A stretch of 64,000 nt of DNA, from positions 4,082,001 to 4,146,000 of the forward strand of contig JADJBV010000001.1 in assembly GCA_016703535.1 (NCBI GenBank). Direction: 5' to 3'. Below, piece after piece: positions 43,364 through 51,875 of the stretch; position 1 is the first letter of the stretch, and the number at the start of each line of letters is the position of its first letter. Position numbers and translations under genes: made by a program. The stretch is from Deltaproteobacteria bacterium (GTDB lineage: Bacteria; Myxococcota; Kuafuiibacteriia; Kuafuiibacteriales; Kuafuiibacteriaceae). Under the pieces are notes generated by a model. The model saw only the letters and a list, made by a program, of their open reading frames with translations, was not told the DNA's origin and ran no database searches.

Positions 43364-43834
43364 ATGACCCAAGGCCTCAGTTATCGCGTGGCAACCGAGG
43401 CGGATCTGCCGGCGGTCGTAGCGCTGCTCAACGACGACGAGTTCGGAAAGACACGCAATCCGCCCTTCGAGGCCGAGCCTGAGCGGTATCGCTTGGCGTT
43501 CGAGGCCATGGGCGCGCACGGCGACAATCAGGTCATCGTCGCCGTCTCACACGGCGCGATCGTGGGTTGTTATCAACTCACGTACATCCGCGGCTTGAGC
43601 CATCTCGGCGGCTTGCGCGCCCAAATCGAGAGCGTGCGTGTCTCGAGTGCCCAGCGCAACCAGGGCATTGGCCGGGCCATGATGCAAGATGCGGTCACTC
43701 GAGCGAAGGCGCACGGCTGCTTTCTCGTGCAGTTGACCACCGACACCCGACGCGAACGCACCCGACGCTTCTACGAACGTCTTGGGTTCATCGCTTCCCA
43801 CCACGGCATGAAGCTGAAGCTGGGTACGGACTAG
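43364..43834 (+). CDS. GNAT-family N-acetyltransferase
   Basis: Product of 156 residues starting MTQGLSYRVATEADLPAVVAL. Acetyl-CoA loop at RVSSAQRNQGIGRAMMQDAV (Q/RxxGxG/A) and the late strand TRRFYERLGFIASHHGMKLK. Substrate unknown. Its codon use is a little more varied than that of its neighbours, a weak sign of separate origin. Convergent with the caspase gene. Confidence 0.9.
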   Translation: MTQGLSYRVATEADLPAVVALLNDDEFGKTRNPPFEAEPERYRLAFEAMGAHGDNQVIVAVSHGAIVGCYQLTYIRGLSHLGGLRAQIESVRVSSAQRNQGIGRAMMQDAVTRAKAHGCFLVQLTTDTRRERTRRFYERLGFIASHHGMKLKLGTD

Positions 43835-43845
43835 GGCCTACGCGA

Positions 43846-45357
43846 TCAGTCCGCCACGAGCCAGGTCACGACGCCGGTGAGCAACAGCCCGGCTCCCACG
43901 CCGTAGAGGATGTTCGCGGTGGTGGCCTTGGACTCGGCGTCGGCCCGCAGCCCGTCGAGCTCGGTGGCGGAGCCGATCCGGGAGCGGTAGGCGGCGGCGT
44001 CGTTGGTGGAGGCGACGTAGAAGCCAGCCCCGACCGCGGCCGCCGCGACCCCCAACACGCCCGCCGAGACCGCGACCACCCGCAAAGGAGAGGTGCCCTC
44101 TTCTTCGGTCAACACCAGCTCGGCGCTGCTCTCCGGCTGGGCCGAGGCCCGATACCCTTCGAAATAGGCCTGTCCGAAGGGGACCGCAAAGAGGAACTGC
44201 TGGTAGGTGAGATCTTCGCTGCCACGAGAGGCGAGCATGATCGGCTCGGGCTCCAAGGCCCCGACGTCGATGCGGGCCTGAGCGCCGAGGGGGATCTTCA
44301 CCTCTCGTTGATCGCTGCGCAGAAAATAGGCCTCGGCCGGCACCAAGGTGATCTCGATGGGCCCGTCGTTGGCGAGGTTGAAGTCGGCGTAGCGGACCCC
44401 CCGCTGATCCTCGAGATAAGCGCGGCCCCAACGGCTTGGCGGGATCTGAGCGATCGGAGCATTTTTTGCCAAACGCCGATCGAAGAGCGCTTCGCTCAGG
44501 TGGATGGCCGGTGGTCGAGCGTGGACCTCCAGGCGGGCCTGGGGATCGGGGATCTTGCCGTTGGCGGCGCCGATGAAGGCCCGGATCTCATCGTAGCGCA
44601 CCTGACCGTCTCGATTGACGTCGACGGCCCCGACCAGGCCCGAGCGCACCTCATGACTGAAGATCCCCGCCGAAAACCGCCTCCACTCGTGCACGTCGGC
44701 GGCCTTGGAGGTGGAGACCAACACGCCGGTGTTCGGGTAACGGTCGAGGCTCTCCTTTTGGAGGAAACTCTTCACGGCGGCGTCCATCTCGGCGGCGTTC
44801 GGCGCTTGTCCCCCCCGCCGAGCCACCAAGAGGTAGGCGTTGCAGGCGTCGATGATCAGGTGGTTGATGGTCGCCGGTGAAGGCGCCACCACCTCTTGAA
44901 AGAGCTGAGCGCGGCTGAATCGGCCGTCGAGGAGGTGCATCTCCCCTTGCCCGGTGGCGCCGACGCTGCCGTGCCCGGCGTAGATGAAGTAGAAGATCGT
45001 GCGAACCCCCGCCTTCTTGTCCCGGGCGATGGCCGCGAAGGTCGACTCCAACACCTCCAGAAGTTCAGCGCGGCTGGGCGGGCGCGCCCGAGCGGCGGCG
45101 CCGGGGTGCCGGCCCTGGGTCTCAGCGTCTAACACCGACAGGAGCTCCACCCGATCGGCCATGGTCGAAAACAACTCGAAGTAACGAGCGCCGTCGTCAT
45201 CGGCGAAGCTCAGCGGGGCCAACGATCCGTCGGTGCTGTGGTTGTTGGCCACGATCACCGCGTAGGCCTTGGTCGGCACACCCGGTTCGGCGTAAGCGAC
45301 CTCCGGATCGGGCGCTTGGCTGAGCAGGAGCGCCAGCGCTGGGACTATCGCGTTCAC
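43846..45357 (-). CDS. Caspase-like (C14) protease with EF-hand and C-terminal membrane segments
   Basis: Product of 503 residues. Signal-like start (MNAIVPALALLLSQAPDP). Caspase fold from 30 to about 240: KAYAVIVANNHS, catalytic H129 in FIYAGHGS and C172 in LIIDACNAY. Residues 246-257 are a canonical EF-hand loop (D246, N248, D250, G251, V253, E257), so calcium may regulate it. A beta-rich region follows, and two hydrophobic segments end the chain (VVAVSAGVLGVAAAAVGAGFY; ILYGVGAGLLLTGVVTWLV). ATG overlaps the anti-sigma stop. It may face the periplasm. Substrate unknown; bacterial members are often called metacaspase- or orthocaspase-like. Confidence 0.88.
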   Translation of the reverse strand: MNAIVPALALLLSQAPDPEVAYAEPGVPTKAYAVIVANNHSTDGSLAPLSFADDDGARYFELFSTMADRVELLSVLDAETQGRHPGAAARARPPSRAELLEVLESTFAAIARDKKAGVRTIFYFIYAGHGSVGATGQGEMHLLDGRFSRAQLFQEVVAPSPATINHLIIDACNAYLLVARRGGQAPNAAEMDAAVKSFLQKESLDRYPNTGVLVSTSKAADVHEWRRFSAGIFSHEVRSGLVGAVDVNRDGQVRYDEIRAFIGAANGKIPDPQARLEVHARPPAIHLSEALFDRRLAKNAPIAQIPPSRWGRAYLEDQRGVRYADFNLANDGPIEITLVPAEAYFLRSDQREVKIPLGAQARIDVGALEPEPIMLASRGSEDLTYQQFLFAVPFGQAYFEGYRASAQPESSAELVLTEEEGTSPLRVVAVSAGVLGVAAAAVGAGFYVASTNDAAAYRSRIGSATELDGLRADAESKATTANILYGVGAGLLLTGVVTWLVAD

Positions 45358-46118
45358 TGGGCCTCCGAGCCCGCCACTCGTCCCCGGGAGAGGCGGACGT
45401 TGCGGCCAGGCTGATCCGAAGCGCTACGCTCCTCGGGCGGAGAAGCCAAGGTCGCGGCGGCCTCGGCGTACACCACCAGCACCAACAACTCTCCCGCGGG
45501 CCAGTCGGGGGTGACCTCGACCGATGCCAGGTTCTGATCTTCGACGCCGGCCTTCACGAGTTGGGGTTCACCGAGGGGCAAGATCCGCCCATCGGACAAC
45601 ACCACCCAGGCCCGGGCGTGCCGATCCTGCTCGTAGCTGGTGGCCAAGACCTGCAGCCGTTGCCCAGGGAGCACCGCGACGCTCTCCAGGTCGTTGACCA
45701 ACAACTCGTCCCCCTGTTTGCCGACCCCCAAGACCCGCAAGTTAACTTGCGCTGAGACCCGATCGCCGCTGCGGGTGGTCAACTCGTCGGCCGGTTTCGG
45801 GACCAACACCATCACCGCCAGCCCCGCAGCCGCGGCGAAGGCGGCCCAAAGAGGTGCGTTGGCACGGCTGGGGCGACGCTCCGGCGCGCCGCCAAAAAGC
45901 CGGGCCGCCACCCGATCCTCCACCAGCGGCGAAAGTTCGGCCTGGGGCGAAAGGGCCCGTTCGGCCAACGCATAACGTTCGTAGGTGCGGCGGCAGTCGG
46001 GGCAACCGGCCAAGTGGCGGTGCAGAGCTTGGTGTTGGGCCTGGTCCAGGCGCCCCCGAAAGAGGGCGGCGATGGCGGCCTGTTGATCGTGGTGGGGCTC
46101 GGTCCGGGTGGTCATCAT
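45354..46118 (-). CDS. Anti-sigma factor with zinc-finger N-terminus
   Basis: Product of 254 residues. The zinc-binding anti-sigma motif HxxxCxxC is seen in LHRHLAGCPDC near residue 30, one membrane helix at ANAPLWAAFAAAAGLAVMVLV, and a beta-rich outer domain (VNLRVLGVGKQGDELLVNDL). It should hold the ECF sigma factor until signalled. ATG at 46118 overlaps the sigma stop as TGATG; the next ATG at 46115 is equal. GAGGAG lies just upstream. Confidence 0.88.
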   Translation of the reverse strand: MMTTRTEPHHDQQAAIAALFRGRLDQAQHQALHRHLAGCPDCRRTYERYALAERALSPQAELSPLVEDRVAARLFGGAPERRPSRANAPLWAAFAAAAGLAVMVLVPKPADELTTRSGDRVSAQVNLRVLGVGKQGDELLVNDLESVAVLPGQRLQVLATSYEQDRHARAWVVLSDGRILPLGEPQLVKAGVEDQNLASVEVTPDWPAGELLVLVVYAEAAATLASPPEERSASDQPGRNVRLSRGRVAGSEAQ

Positions 46119-46816
46119 CACCAGCTCCTCAAAAAGCGAAGCCAACCGCGGCTCTCTTTGACGTAGCCGTCGAAGTAGCCATGGCGTTGCATAAAATCGA
46201 AGAAGCCCTCGCGGATCCGCTGTTCGGAGGTCTTCACCTTGCTCGGAGACAGGCCGGTCTGATCGGCGATGTCTTTGTGCTCCAGCTCTTCTTCAAAGCG
46301 GAGCCGATAGATCTCTTGTTCTCGGGCGGGCAGGCCTTTTTTCCACTCGTCGACCAAGGCCAAGAGCTGGGCGTTTTCCGCGTCGTTGCGCGGGTCGCCG
46401 GACAGCGCCAACAGGCCCCGGGTCGGGTCGGTGGCGGTCCCGCCAGTGAGCTGCACCGCCTCTTCGACCGCCTCGAAGGAGTACTCCAGGAGCGCGTGCT
46501 CCTTCTTGCGGAAGTCATCGATGATCAGGTTGCGGGTGATGGTGAAGAGGTAACTCTTGTACGGCGAGAGGCCGTCGTAGCCGAGCCGGGCACTTTCGGA
46601 GAAGGCGCGGCCGAAGACGTCGTGGAGTCGGTCCTCGAGCTCGAACTGGCTGCGGGCCCCGTGGAAGCGGCAGCGCCGCCCGCCCGAGTCGAAGCTAAAG
46701 CCCGCCCGAAGAAACCCTGCGATCGCGGGGGCGTAGTGCCGGTAGACCTTGGCGAGGGCCTGCTGGTCGCCGCGGCGAAACCCATCCAGGAGCTGACGAT
46801 CTTCGATAAACAACAT
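46118..46816 (-). CDS. ECF-type RNA polymerase sigma factor
   Basis: Product of 232 residues. Region 2: FRRGDQQALAKVYRHYAPAI, LEDRLHDVFGRAFSES, LFTITRNLIIDDFRKKE; region 4: LPAREQEIYRLRFEEELEHK, DIADQTGLSPSKVKTSEQRI. A 30-residue insert before the ELEDRLHD segment and a tail after region 4 make it longer than plain ECF factors. First gene of the sigma/anti-sigma/caspase operon and divergent from a lipoprotein gene 66 bp away. Confidence 0.9.
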   Translation of the reverse strand: MLFIEDRQLLDGFRRGDQQALAKVYRHYAPAIAGFLRAGFSFDSGGRRCRFHGARSQFELEDRLHDVFGRAFSESARLGYDGLSPYKSYLFTITRNLIIDDFRKKEHALLEYSFEAVEEAVQLTGGTATDPTRGLLALSGDPRNDAENAQLLALVDEWKKGLPAREQEIYRLRFEEELEHKDIADQTGLSPSKVKTSEQRIREGFFDFMQRHGYFDGYVKESRGWLRFLRSW

Positions 46817-46882
46817 GACTTTCGCTCTGGGCCCACCCCCGCCCGTATCCTATCCTCGATGCACACTACGAAGGAGCCGCGG

Positions 46883-47704
46883 ATGCGAGCGATTGGGGCA
46901 GCTGTTTTATTCGGACTCGGCGGAACCCTGGGTTGCCAACCCGATCTCGACCGAGAGGCCGGGGCCCTCGAGATCCTCTGGTACAGCGTCGACCCCTCAG
47001 CCGATCAGCTGAGGGCCACGGTGCGACGAAACGACGAGTCCTACGCGCTGGAAGCCGACCCCAAGATCGCCGCTCGGTTGGCGGTCGAGTCGGTGCCCGA
47101 AGGGGCAGTGATGGTGTTGGGCGAGGCCCTGCGGGCGGGTGAGGTGGTCCAGTCTCGTTTGGTGGCGGGCGAAGTGCCAGCTGGGGGCGTCGGCACCGTG
47201 GTGATCAACCTCGATCCCCATGAGGGGTCGGACGGTGGCAGCAACGTTGGCCCGATCGAAACCGGTTGGCTGTTGGCGCCCTTCACCTTCGACAAGCCGG
47301 ACGATGACGAGGCCCTTACAGTCACCGGGCGCTTCGAGTCGGCCCTGGGGAGCGTCATGACCGGGGCCCAGAGCCAGCTCGGTTCGATCCAGGCGGTGAC
47401 CGTCTCGGCGATCCAGCTCGAGCTCTTGGCCCCTAGCACCATCCTCGAGCTTGATCGGGTCTGGACGGGGGCCATCGAGATCGGCGCCAGAGCCGCAGGG
47501 GGAGGGACGGCCATCCCTATCGGCCAAGGGACCCCCACCCGAGCGGCCTCGATGACCGTAACGCCGACGGGCAACGCCCTGACGTCGATCCTCCCAGCCC
47601 TGCTCGCCGGAGACGCGGAGCTGGTGATCGTGGGGACCGCCAACGGCAGCGGCGACGACGGCGAGGTCGACGCCAAGGTTTCGGTCAAGTTTCGACTCGA
47701 CTAA
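46883..47704 (+). CDS. Hypothetical lipoprotein
   Basis: Product of 273 residues. AAGGAGCCGCGG precedes the ATG. Lipobox GTLGC near residue 17, then a beta-rich protein with repeated short strands (ALEILWYSVDPSADQLRATV; VGTVVINLDPHEGSDGG; AELVIVGTANGSGDDGEVDA). No family recognised. Transcribed away from the ECF sigma gene, 66 bp apart, so it may be a target of that sigma factor. Confidence 0.7.
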   Translation: MRAIGAAVLFGLGGTLGCQPDLDREAGALEILWYSVDPSADQLRATVRRNDESYALEADPKIAARLAVESVPEGAVMVLGEALRAGEVVQSRLVAGEVPAGGVGTVVINLDPHEGSDGGSNVGPIETGWLLAPFTFDKPDDDEALTVTGRFESALGSVMTGAQSQLGSIQAVTVSAIQLELLAPSTILELDRVWTGAIEIGARAAGGGTAIPIGQGTPTRAASMTVTPTGNALTSILPALLAGDAELVIVGTANGSGDDGEVDAKVSVKFRLD

Positions 47705-47752
47705 ATCGCTCTCGCAGTCCTCCGGGCCGTAAGGCGGAGTGGAGGACATGGC

Positions 47753-48868
47753 ATGAATCAAAAACTCATCTCTTTGGGGCTGGTGGTCGCGACGGTGGGC
47801 TGCGGTAGCGGCGACCGTATGGTGACCGGGCGTTTGGACCTGACGACCCTCGGCCGCTCCGAAGCCCGGATGATCGCGGCCCGCGCCAACGAGCGCATCG
47901 AGACGCCGATCACCGCCGATGGGCGCTTCGCCGCGGCCTTGCCGGAAGGGACCTGGGCGATCGCTTACGCCGACACCGTCGCCAACGGCGGGCGGGTGTT
48001 CGCCAACCTGGTGATCAACGCGGGCGCGACCCGCAGCGGGCGGATCAACATCACCGCGGGCGAAACCGCGGAGCTGGGTCTGGTCCGACCGGCCCCCAGC
48101 ACCTCACCCCTGAGCCCCGCCGACGACGACGACAACGACGGTGACGATGACGACGACAACGGCGATGACGGCAACGAACCCGGCGACGACAACGGCGATG
48201 ACGGCAACGAACCCGGCGACGACAACGGCGGCAACGGCAATGAACCCGGTGATGACAACGGCGGCGATGACATCGAGATCGATGACGACAGCAGTGATGA
48301 TCACCGGGATGACTGCCGCGGGGTGGACTCGAGCGGCGGCATCAGCCTCTTCGCCAACTTCCTGGTGACCCCCGAAGACAGCTCGGGCCTGGACACCGCC
48401 GGTCAGCCCGACGACGACGGCGGCGACCTGCCCGACAGCGACGACGATGGCCGCCCCGACGTCGTCGATGAGGATCACGATGGCGACGACGTCTGCGACG
48501 ACGACGGCGACAGCGACAGCGATGATGGTGCCTCGGATGGCGGGGTCCCCGACGCCGGTGAAGAAGACGACGAAGGAGAGGCCGACCTGCCCTACGCCGT
48601 GAAGCTGGAGATCGGCGACACCTTCACCTTGGCCGACGCCTTCGCCGAAAAGGGCGCGCAGCCCGCCGAGATCTTGAGCGTCGAGATGGAAGACGGCAGC
48701 TGGCGCCTGAGCGAGATCCGCAGCCTCCAGTCCTTCACGGTCGACCAGAGCGACTGCGACCACGAGGGGAACCGGAGCCGCGGGCGAGATCGGATCTTTG
48801 TCTCATGGCGAAACACCGACGGCAGCTTGGACGTGGATCACCTGGACCTTCGGTACTGCGGGCAGTGA
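47753..48868 (+). CDS. Asp-rich lipoprotein with DDGNEPGDDNG repeats
   Basis: Product of 371 residues. Lipobox VVATVGC at residue 17. Residues 20-120 are a small beta domain (carboxypeptidase-regulatory-like: GRFAAALPEGTWAIAYADT). Residues 125-280 are acidic with 11-residue repeats and thrombospondin type-3-like runs such as DSDDDGRPDVVDEDHDGDD, a known calcium-binding style. The end (YAVKLEIGDTFTLADAFAEK, VDHLDLRYCGQ) looks folded. Surface-exposed calcium-binding or low-complexity linker is the likely role. Confidence 0.7.
   Translation: MNQKLISLGLVVATVGCGSGDRMVTGRLDLTTLGRSEARMIAARANERIETPITADGRFAAALPEGTWAIAYADTVANGGRVFANLVINAGATRSGRINITAGETAELGLVRPAPSTSPLSPADDDDNDGDDDDDNGDDGNEPGDDNGDDGNEPGDDNGGNGNEPGDDNGGDDIEIDDDSSDDHRDDCRGVDSSGGISLFANFLVTPEDSSGLDTAGQPDDDGGDLPDSDDDGRPDVVDEDHDGDDVCDDDGDSDSDDGASDGGVPDAGEEDDEGEADLPYAVKLEIGDTFTLADAFAEKGAQPAEILSVEMEDGSWRLSEIRSLQSFTVDQSDCDHEGNRSRGRDRIFVSWRNTDGSLDVDHLDLRYCGQ
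48171..48269 (+). repeat. 33-bp in-frame tandem repeats coding DDGNEPGDDNG
   Basis: Three 33-bp units start at 48171, 48204 and 48237; the third has a few changes (GGCAATGAACCCGGTGATG). They encode an 11-residue acidic repeat inside the Asp-rich lipoprotein. Likely prone to copy-number change. Confidence 0.9.
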
Positions 48869-48937
48869 TCGTTACGGGATAATTCGGGTGGCCGCTCGGC
48901 GGTCGCCGATTCACTTCCTAGGATGGGAAGAAAGGAT

Positions 48938-48963
48938 GGCGGGGCCGCGCGGGTGGCCCCGCC
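48938..48963 (+). promoter_or_regulatory. Strong inverted repeat before the multiheme gene
   Basis: GGCGGGGCC and GGCCCCGCC are perfect complements with an 8-nt loop, ending 10 bp before the ATG at 48974. No T-run follows, so it is not a classic terminator of the gene before; it could be an RNA structure in the leader that limits translation. Confidence 0.45.
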
Positions 48964-48973
48964 TATCATCACG

Positions 48974-50197
48974 ATGTTCTCCTCAGTTCGCCTCGCCGCT
49001 TGTTTGTGGGTCTGTACCGGGATCGCTTGTTTCGCGGACCCGACGACGCCCAACCCCAACTACACACGTACTCGGCCCGGCGGTCCCCTCCCGGACGGCG
49101 ATCTCACCGTATGCAACATCGCCGAGACCGTGTTGATCCCGAAGTGTTCGGCTTGCCACAAAACCGGTGGGCAAACGCCGGACCTCTCCCTCGAGGGGGC
49201 TCGCTTGTTGGTGAACATGACGGGATCCGGTGGCGCGGCCTTGGTGGTGCCGGGGAGCCGAGACCAGAGCCTGCTCTTCCGCAAGGTCGCGGGCACCCAC
49301 GCCAACAACGAAGGCGCAACCATGCCCCCCGGTAGCCCGTTGACCCCAGCGTTGGTCGAAGGTGTCGGCCGTTGGATCGATCAGGGTGCGGTCGTCGAGT
49401 GTACGTTGACCGGGCCCTTGCCGATGCCCGAGCGCCATCACCCGGAGGGCTGGAAGGAGCCGGGGTACCACGGCCTAGAGTTGAAGTTGCGCACCAGTGA
49501 AGCCGACTGTCGTAACTGTCACGGCGCCGATCTCACCGGTGAGCTCGGGCCAAGCTGCGACAGCTGCCACCAAGAGGGCTGGCGGAAGAACTGCACCTTT
49601 TGTCACGGCGGCACCGACGACACCTCGGGGGCCCCGCCCCGAGATCTGAGCGGCGAACTCACCGCCTTGAGCTTCCGGGCCCACACCGCCCACCGGGCCG
49701 ACAACAAACACCCGAGCTACGACTGCAGCACTTGCCACACCAAGCCGACCGAGGTGACCAGCGTCGGCCACGTCTTCGACGACACGCCGGGCAGGGCCGA
49801 GGTCAACTTCAGCGGCGGCCTCTCGGCGGGGGCGACCTACTTGGGCGACGGGCGCTGCAGCAACCTGTATTGCCACGGCGCCGACATCGGCGGCTCGGGC
49901 ACGGGCGATCACTTGGCCCCTCCCACCTGCGGCAGTTGCCACGTGGGCCCGGCCAGCGATCCCTCGACCTACGACAGCCTGAGCGGCGCCCACGAAAAGC
50001 ACCTCGATGAGGGCCTGACCTGCGATCGTTGCCACGCCAACACCGTCGAGGGTTCGGTGATCATCGGCCCCGAGGCCCACGCCAATGGTGCGGTGGACAT
50101 CCGATTCGCCAGCGACGTCCCGGTCACCTTCGGGGATAGGGGCTGCACCGGCACGTGCCACGGCGAGACCCACAGCGGCGCCCGATGGTTCGACTGA
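48974..50197 (+). CDS. Multiheme c-type cytochrome lipoprotein with CxxCH and longer heme sites
   Basis: Product of 407 residues. Lipobox CTGIAC near residue 18. Seven CxxCH sites are visible (CSACH, CRNCH, CDSCH, CTFCH, CSTCH, CGSCH, CDRCH), plus a CxxxxCH site (CSNLYCH) and a CxxxCH-like site (CTGTCH). The pattern matches the Geobacter-type CxxxxCH/CxxCH family. Likely sits on the outer membrane and carries electrons. ATG at 48974 was chosen because the lipoprotein leader begins there; an ATG at 48923 is in frame. No nearby partner genes for extracellular electron transfer were found. Confidence 0.88.
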   Translation: MFSSVRLAACLWVCTGIACFADPTTPNPNYTRTRPGGPLPDGDLTVCNIAETVLIPKCSACHKTGGQTPDLSLEGARLLVNMTGSGGAALVVPGSRDQSLLFRKVAGTHANNEGATMPPGSPLTPALVEGVGRWIDQGAVVECTLTGPLPMPERHHPEGWKEPGYHGLELKLRTSEADCRNCHGADLTGELGPSCDSCHQEGWRKNCTFCHGGTDDTSGAPPRDLSGELTALSFRAHTAHRADNKHPSYDCSTCHTKPTEVTSVGHVFDDTPGRAEVNFSGGLSAGATYLGDGRCSNLYCHGADIGGSGTGDHLAPPTCGSCHVGPASDPSTYDSLSGAHEKHLDEGLTCDRCHANTVEGSVIIGPEAHANGAVDIRFASDVPVTFGDRGCTGTCHGETHSGARWFD

Positions 50198-50230
50198 AGT
50201 ACCTGTTTTTAAAGCACTTTCAGTTCTTTC

Positions 50231-50261
50231 GCCTCGCCGTAAGCGTCTTGAGCGGCGAGGC
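50231..50261 (+). terminator. Hairpin after the multiheme gene
   Basis: GCCTCGCCG (50231-50239) and CGGCGAGGC (50253-50261) are perfect complements with a 13-nt loop. No T-run follows. It lies between the multiheme gene and the peptidoglycan-binding protein gene. Confidence 0.4.
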
Positions 50262-50279
50262 CGCCGATGTTGATCATCG

Positions 50280-51767
50280 ATGTCGTCGACCACCGCGATC
50301 CGCACTCCGACCGTCATCGTTCCTCCTGGTTATCGGGCCGCGGCCGACCTGGCCCAGGTGAAACAAGGTCGGGCCACCTTGCAGCGGGGCGACGCGGGGG
50401 ACTCGGTGCGTGAGCTCCAAGAGCTGCTGATCCGGCTTGGGCACCTGGCTCCGCAACAACCTTCGGGCCGCCCCGCCAACGACGGGATCTTCGGTGACGC
50501 CACGAAAAAAGCGGTGGCCCGTTTTCAGCGCGCCAAGGGACTCAACGACGACGGCGTGGTCGGCAAAAACACCGCCCAGGCCTTGCCTACGGGAGACAAG
50601 ACCAAAGCCGGCAAGGACCACTACGAACTCGGGGTCGGCACACCCACCGGCAAGAAGAGCCCGGAGCAGGTCAACATCCCCGACTACCGCACGCCGGGCG
50701 GGACCTTGGTGCACGCGGTCAGCAACAACTACGAACCCCGGACCACCGCTCAAAAGGTGGTGCCCCGGGACAAAAAGCTCCTGGCCTATCTGGAGAAACA
50801 AGAGACCGGGATGGGGAAGTTGACCGATCCCGGGAAGGCGGCCACCGAGCTGGAAGACTGGGGCCAACGGCACCCGAAGGTGCTCAAGAAGTTGGGCATC
50901 AGCGACCTGCGCCACCTCTCACCCCGCCAGGCCATCGCCTTGTCCCAAGAGGTCGGCACCGATCTGGTCGAGTGGGCCAAGGCCGGGACCTTGGGCCAAG
51001 ACCGGGCCATCGATCAGCAAGGTCTGGATCAGACCCTGGCCTCCCGCCGCCAAGGTGACGCCGAAAAGGGCGCCTGCCGCAACTTCGCCGAGGTCACCCA
51101 CAGCACCTTCCAAATCTTGAAGGGCATGCAAGACCCCGCCACCGATCGGCTGAAGAACACCTACGCGGTCGACAACAGCGGCGGCGGCCACCGCACCACC
51201 GCCTTCGTGACCTTGGAGCCCGATGGCAAGGCGATGGCCACGGTGGTCGACGCGGCTTGGAACAACCACGACACCATGGCCGAAGGTGGAAAAGGCGCCA
51301 CCGACTACACCTTCCATCGGGCCCACAACGACAAGAACACCAGCGTGCGTTACGGCTACTTCCTCCGGAACATGTCGACGGCGATCGGCGACACCGAACA
51401 GCAGAAGTTCCTGGACTCCTTCGACACCGGTATCTTCCGCGGCGCCGGCGCTGGCGACGGCAAGCTGAGCCCGGTCGAGATCTCCCAAAACGGCGGCATT
51501 TCGGCCCTGAACCAGGCTCTGGAGCGTCTGCCCGTCTGGTCCCGAGGTTCGATGTTGGAGACGTTACAGCCCGAGTCGTTGGTGGAGCTGAACGCCCTGC
51601 GCGCCCAGCTGGGCCAAGCGCCGATCTCATTCACCTCCGGGGAGAACAATCTTCAGTACCACTCAGGTCAGACCAAAGCCGTGGCCGACCGAGATCGAAT
51701 CTTCGCTGAACGTTATCGCTTCGTGGGGATCACGCCGAACCAGAAGAAGGCCGTCGTCCCGCGCTGA
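50280..51767 (+). CDS. Peptidoglycan-binding domain protein with transglutaminase-like domain
   Basis: Product of 495 residues with no signal peptide. Residues 30-105 are a peptidoglycan-binding domain (GDSVRELQELLIRLGHL, DGIFGDATKKAVARFQRAKG, LNDDGVVGKNT). Residues 230-360 show a possible Cys-His-Asp triad: Cys in KGACRNFAEV, His in GGGHRTTAFV and Asp in TVVDAAWNN, the order seen in transglutaminase/papain-like enzymes. The end (SPVEISQNGGISALNQALER) is helical. How it would reach the wall without a signal is unclear; secretion by another route is possible. Function is inferred. Confidence 0.75.
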   Translation: MSSTTAIRTPTVIVPPGYRAAADLAQVKQGRATLQRGDAGDSVRELQELLIRLGHLAPQQPSGRPANDGIFGDATKKAVARFQRAKGLNDDGVVGKNTAQALPTGDKTKAGKDHYELGVGTPTGKKSPEQVNIPDYRTPGGTLVHAVSNNYEPRTTAQKVVPRDKKLLAYLEKQETGMGKLTDPGKAATELEDWGQRHPKVLKKLGISDLRHLSPRQAIALSQEVGTDLVEWAKAGTLGQDRAIDQQGLDQTLASRRQGDAEKGACRNFAEVTHSTFQILKGMQDPATDRLKNTYAVDNSGGGHRTTAFVTLEPDGKAMATVVDAAWNNHDTMAEGGKGATDYTFHRAHNDKNTSVRYGYFLRNMSTAIGDTEQQKFLDSFDTGIFRGAGAGDGKLSPVEISQNGGISALNQALERLPVWSRGSMLETLQPESLVELNALRAQLGQAPISFTSGENNLQYHSGQTKAVADRDRIFAERYRFVGITPNQKKAVVPR

Positions 51768-51875
51768 GGTCGCGCAGGAGCCAAAGCACTTCTCGCGGTA
51801 CGTGAGTCGATCCAGGCCAGCCGCTTTCGCACAAAATGTCAGAGGGTCGGCACGGGCCGCGGCTAACCTCGGGCC

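Noticed and set aside
45854..46882. The upstream extension of the lipoprotein frame through the ECF sigma and anti-sigma genes
   Set aside because: Antisense to two clear genes; the AAGGAG site and lipobox fix the start at 46883.
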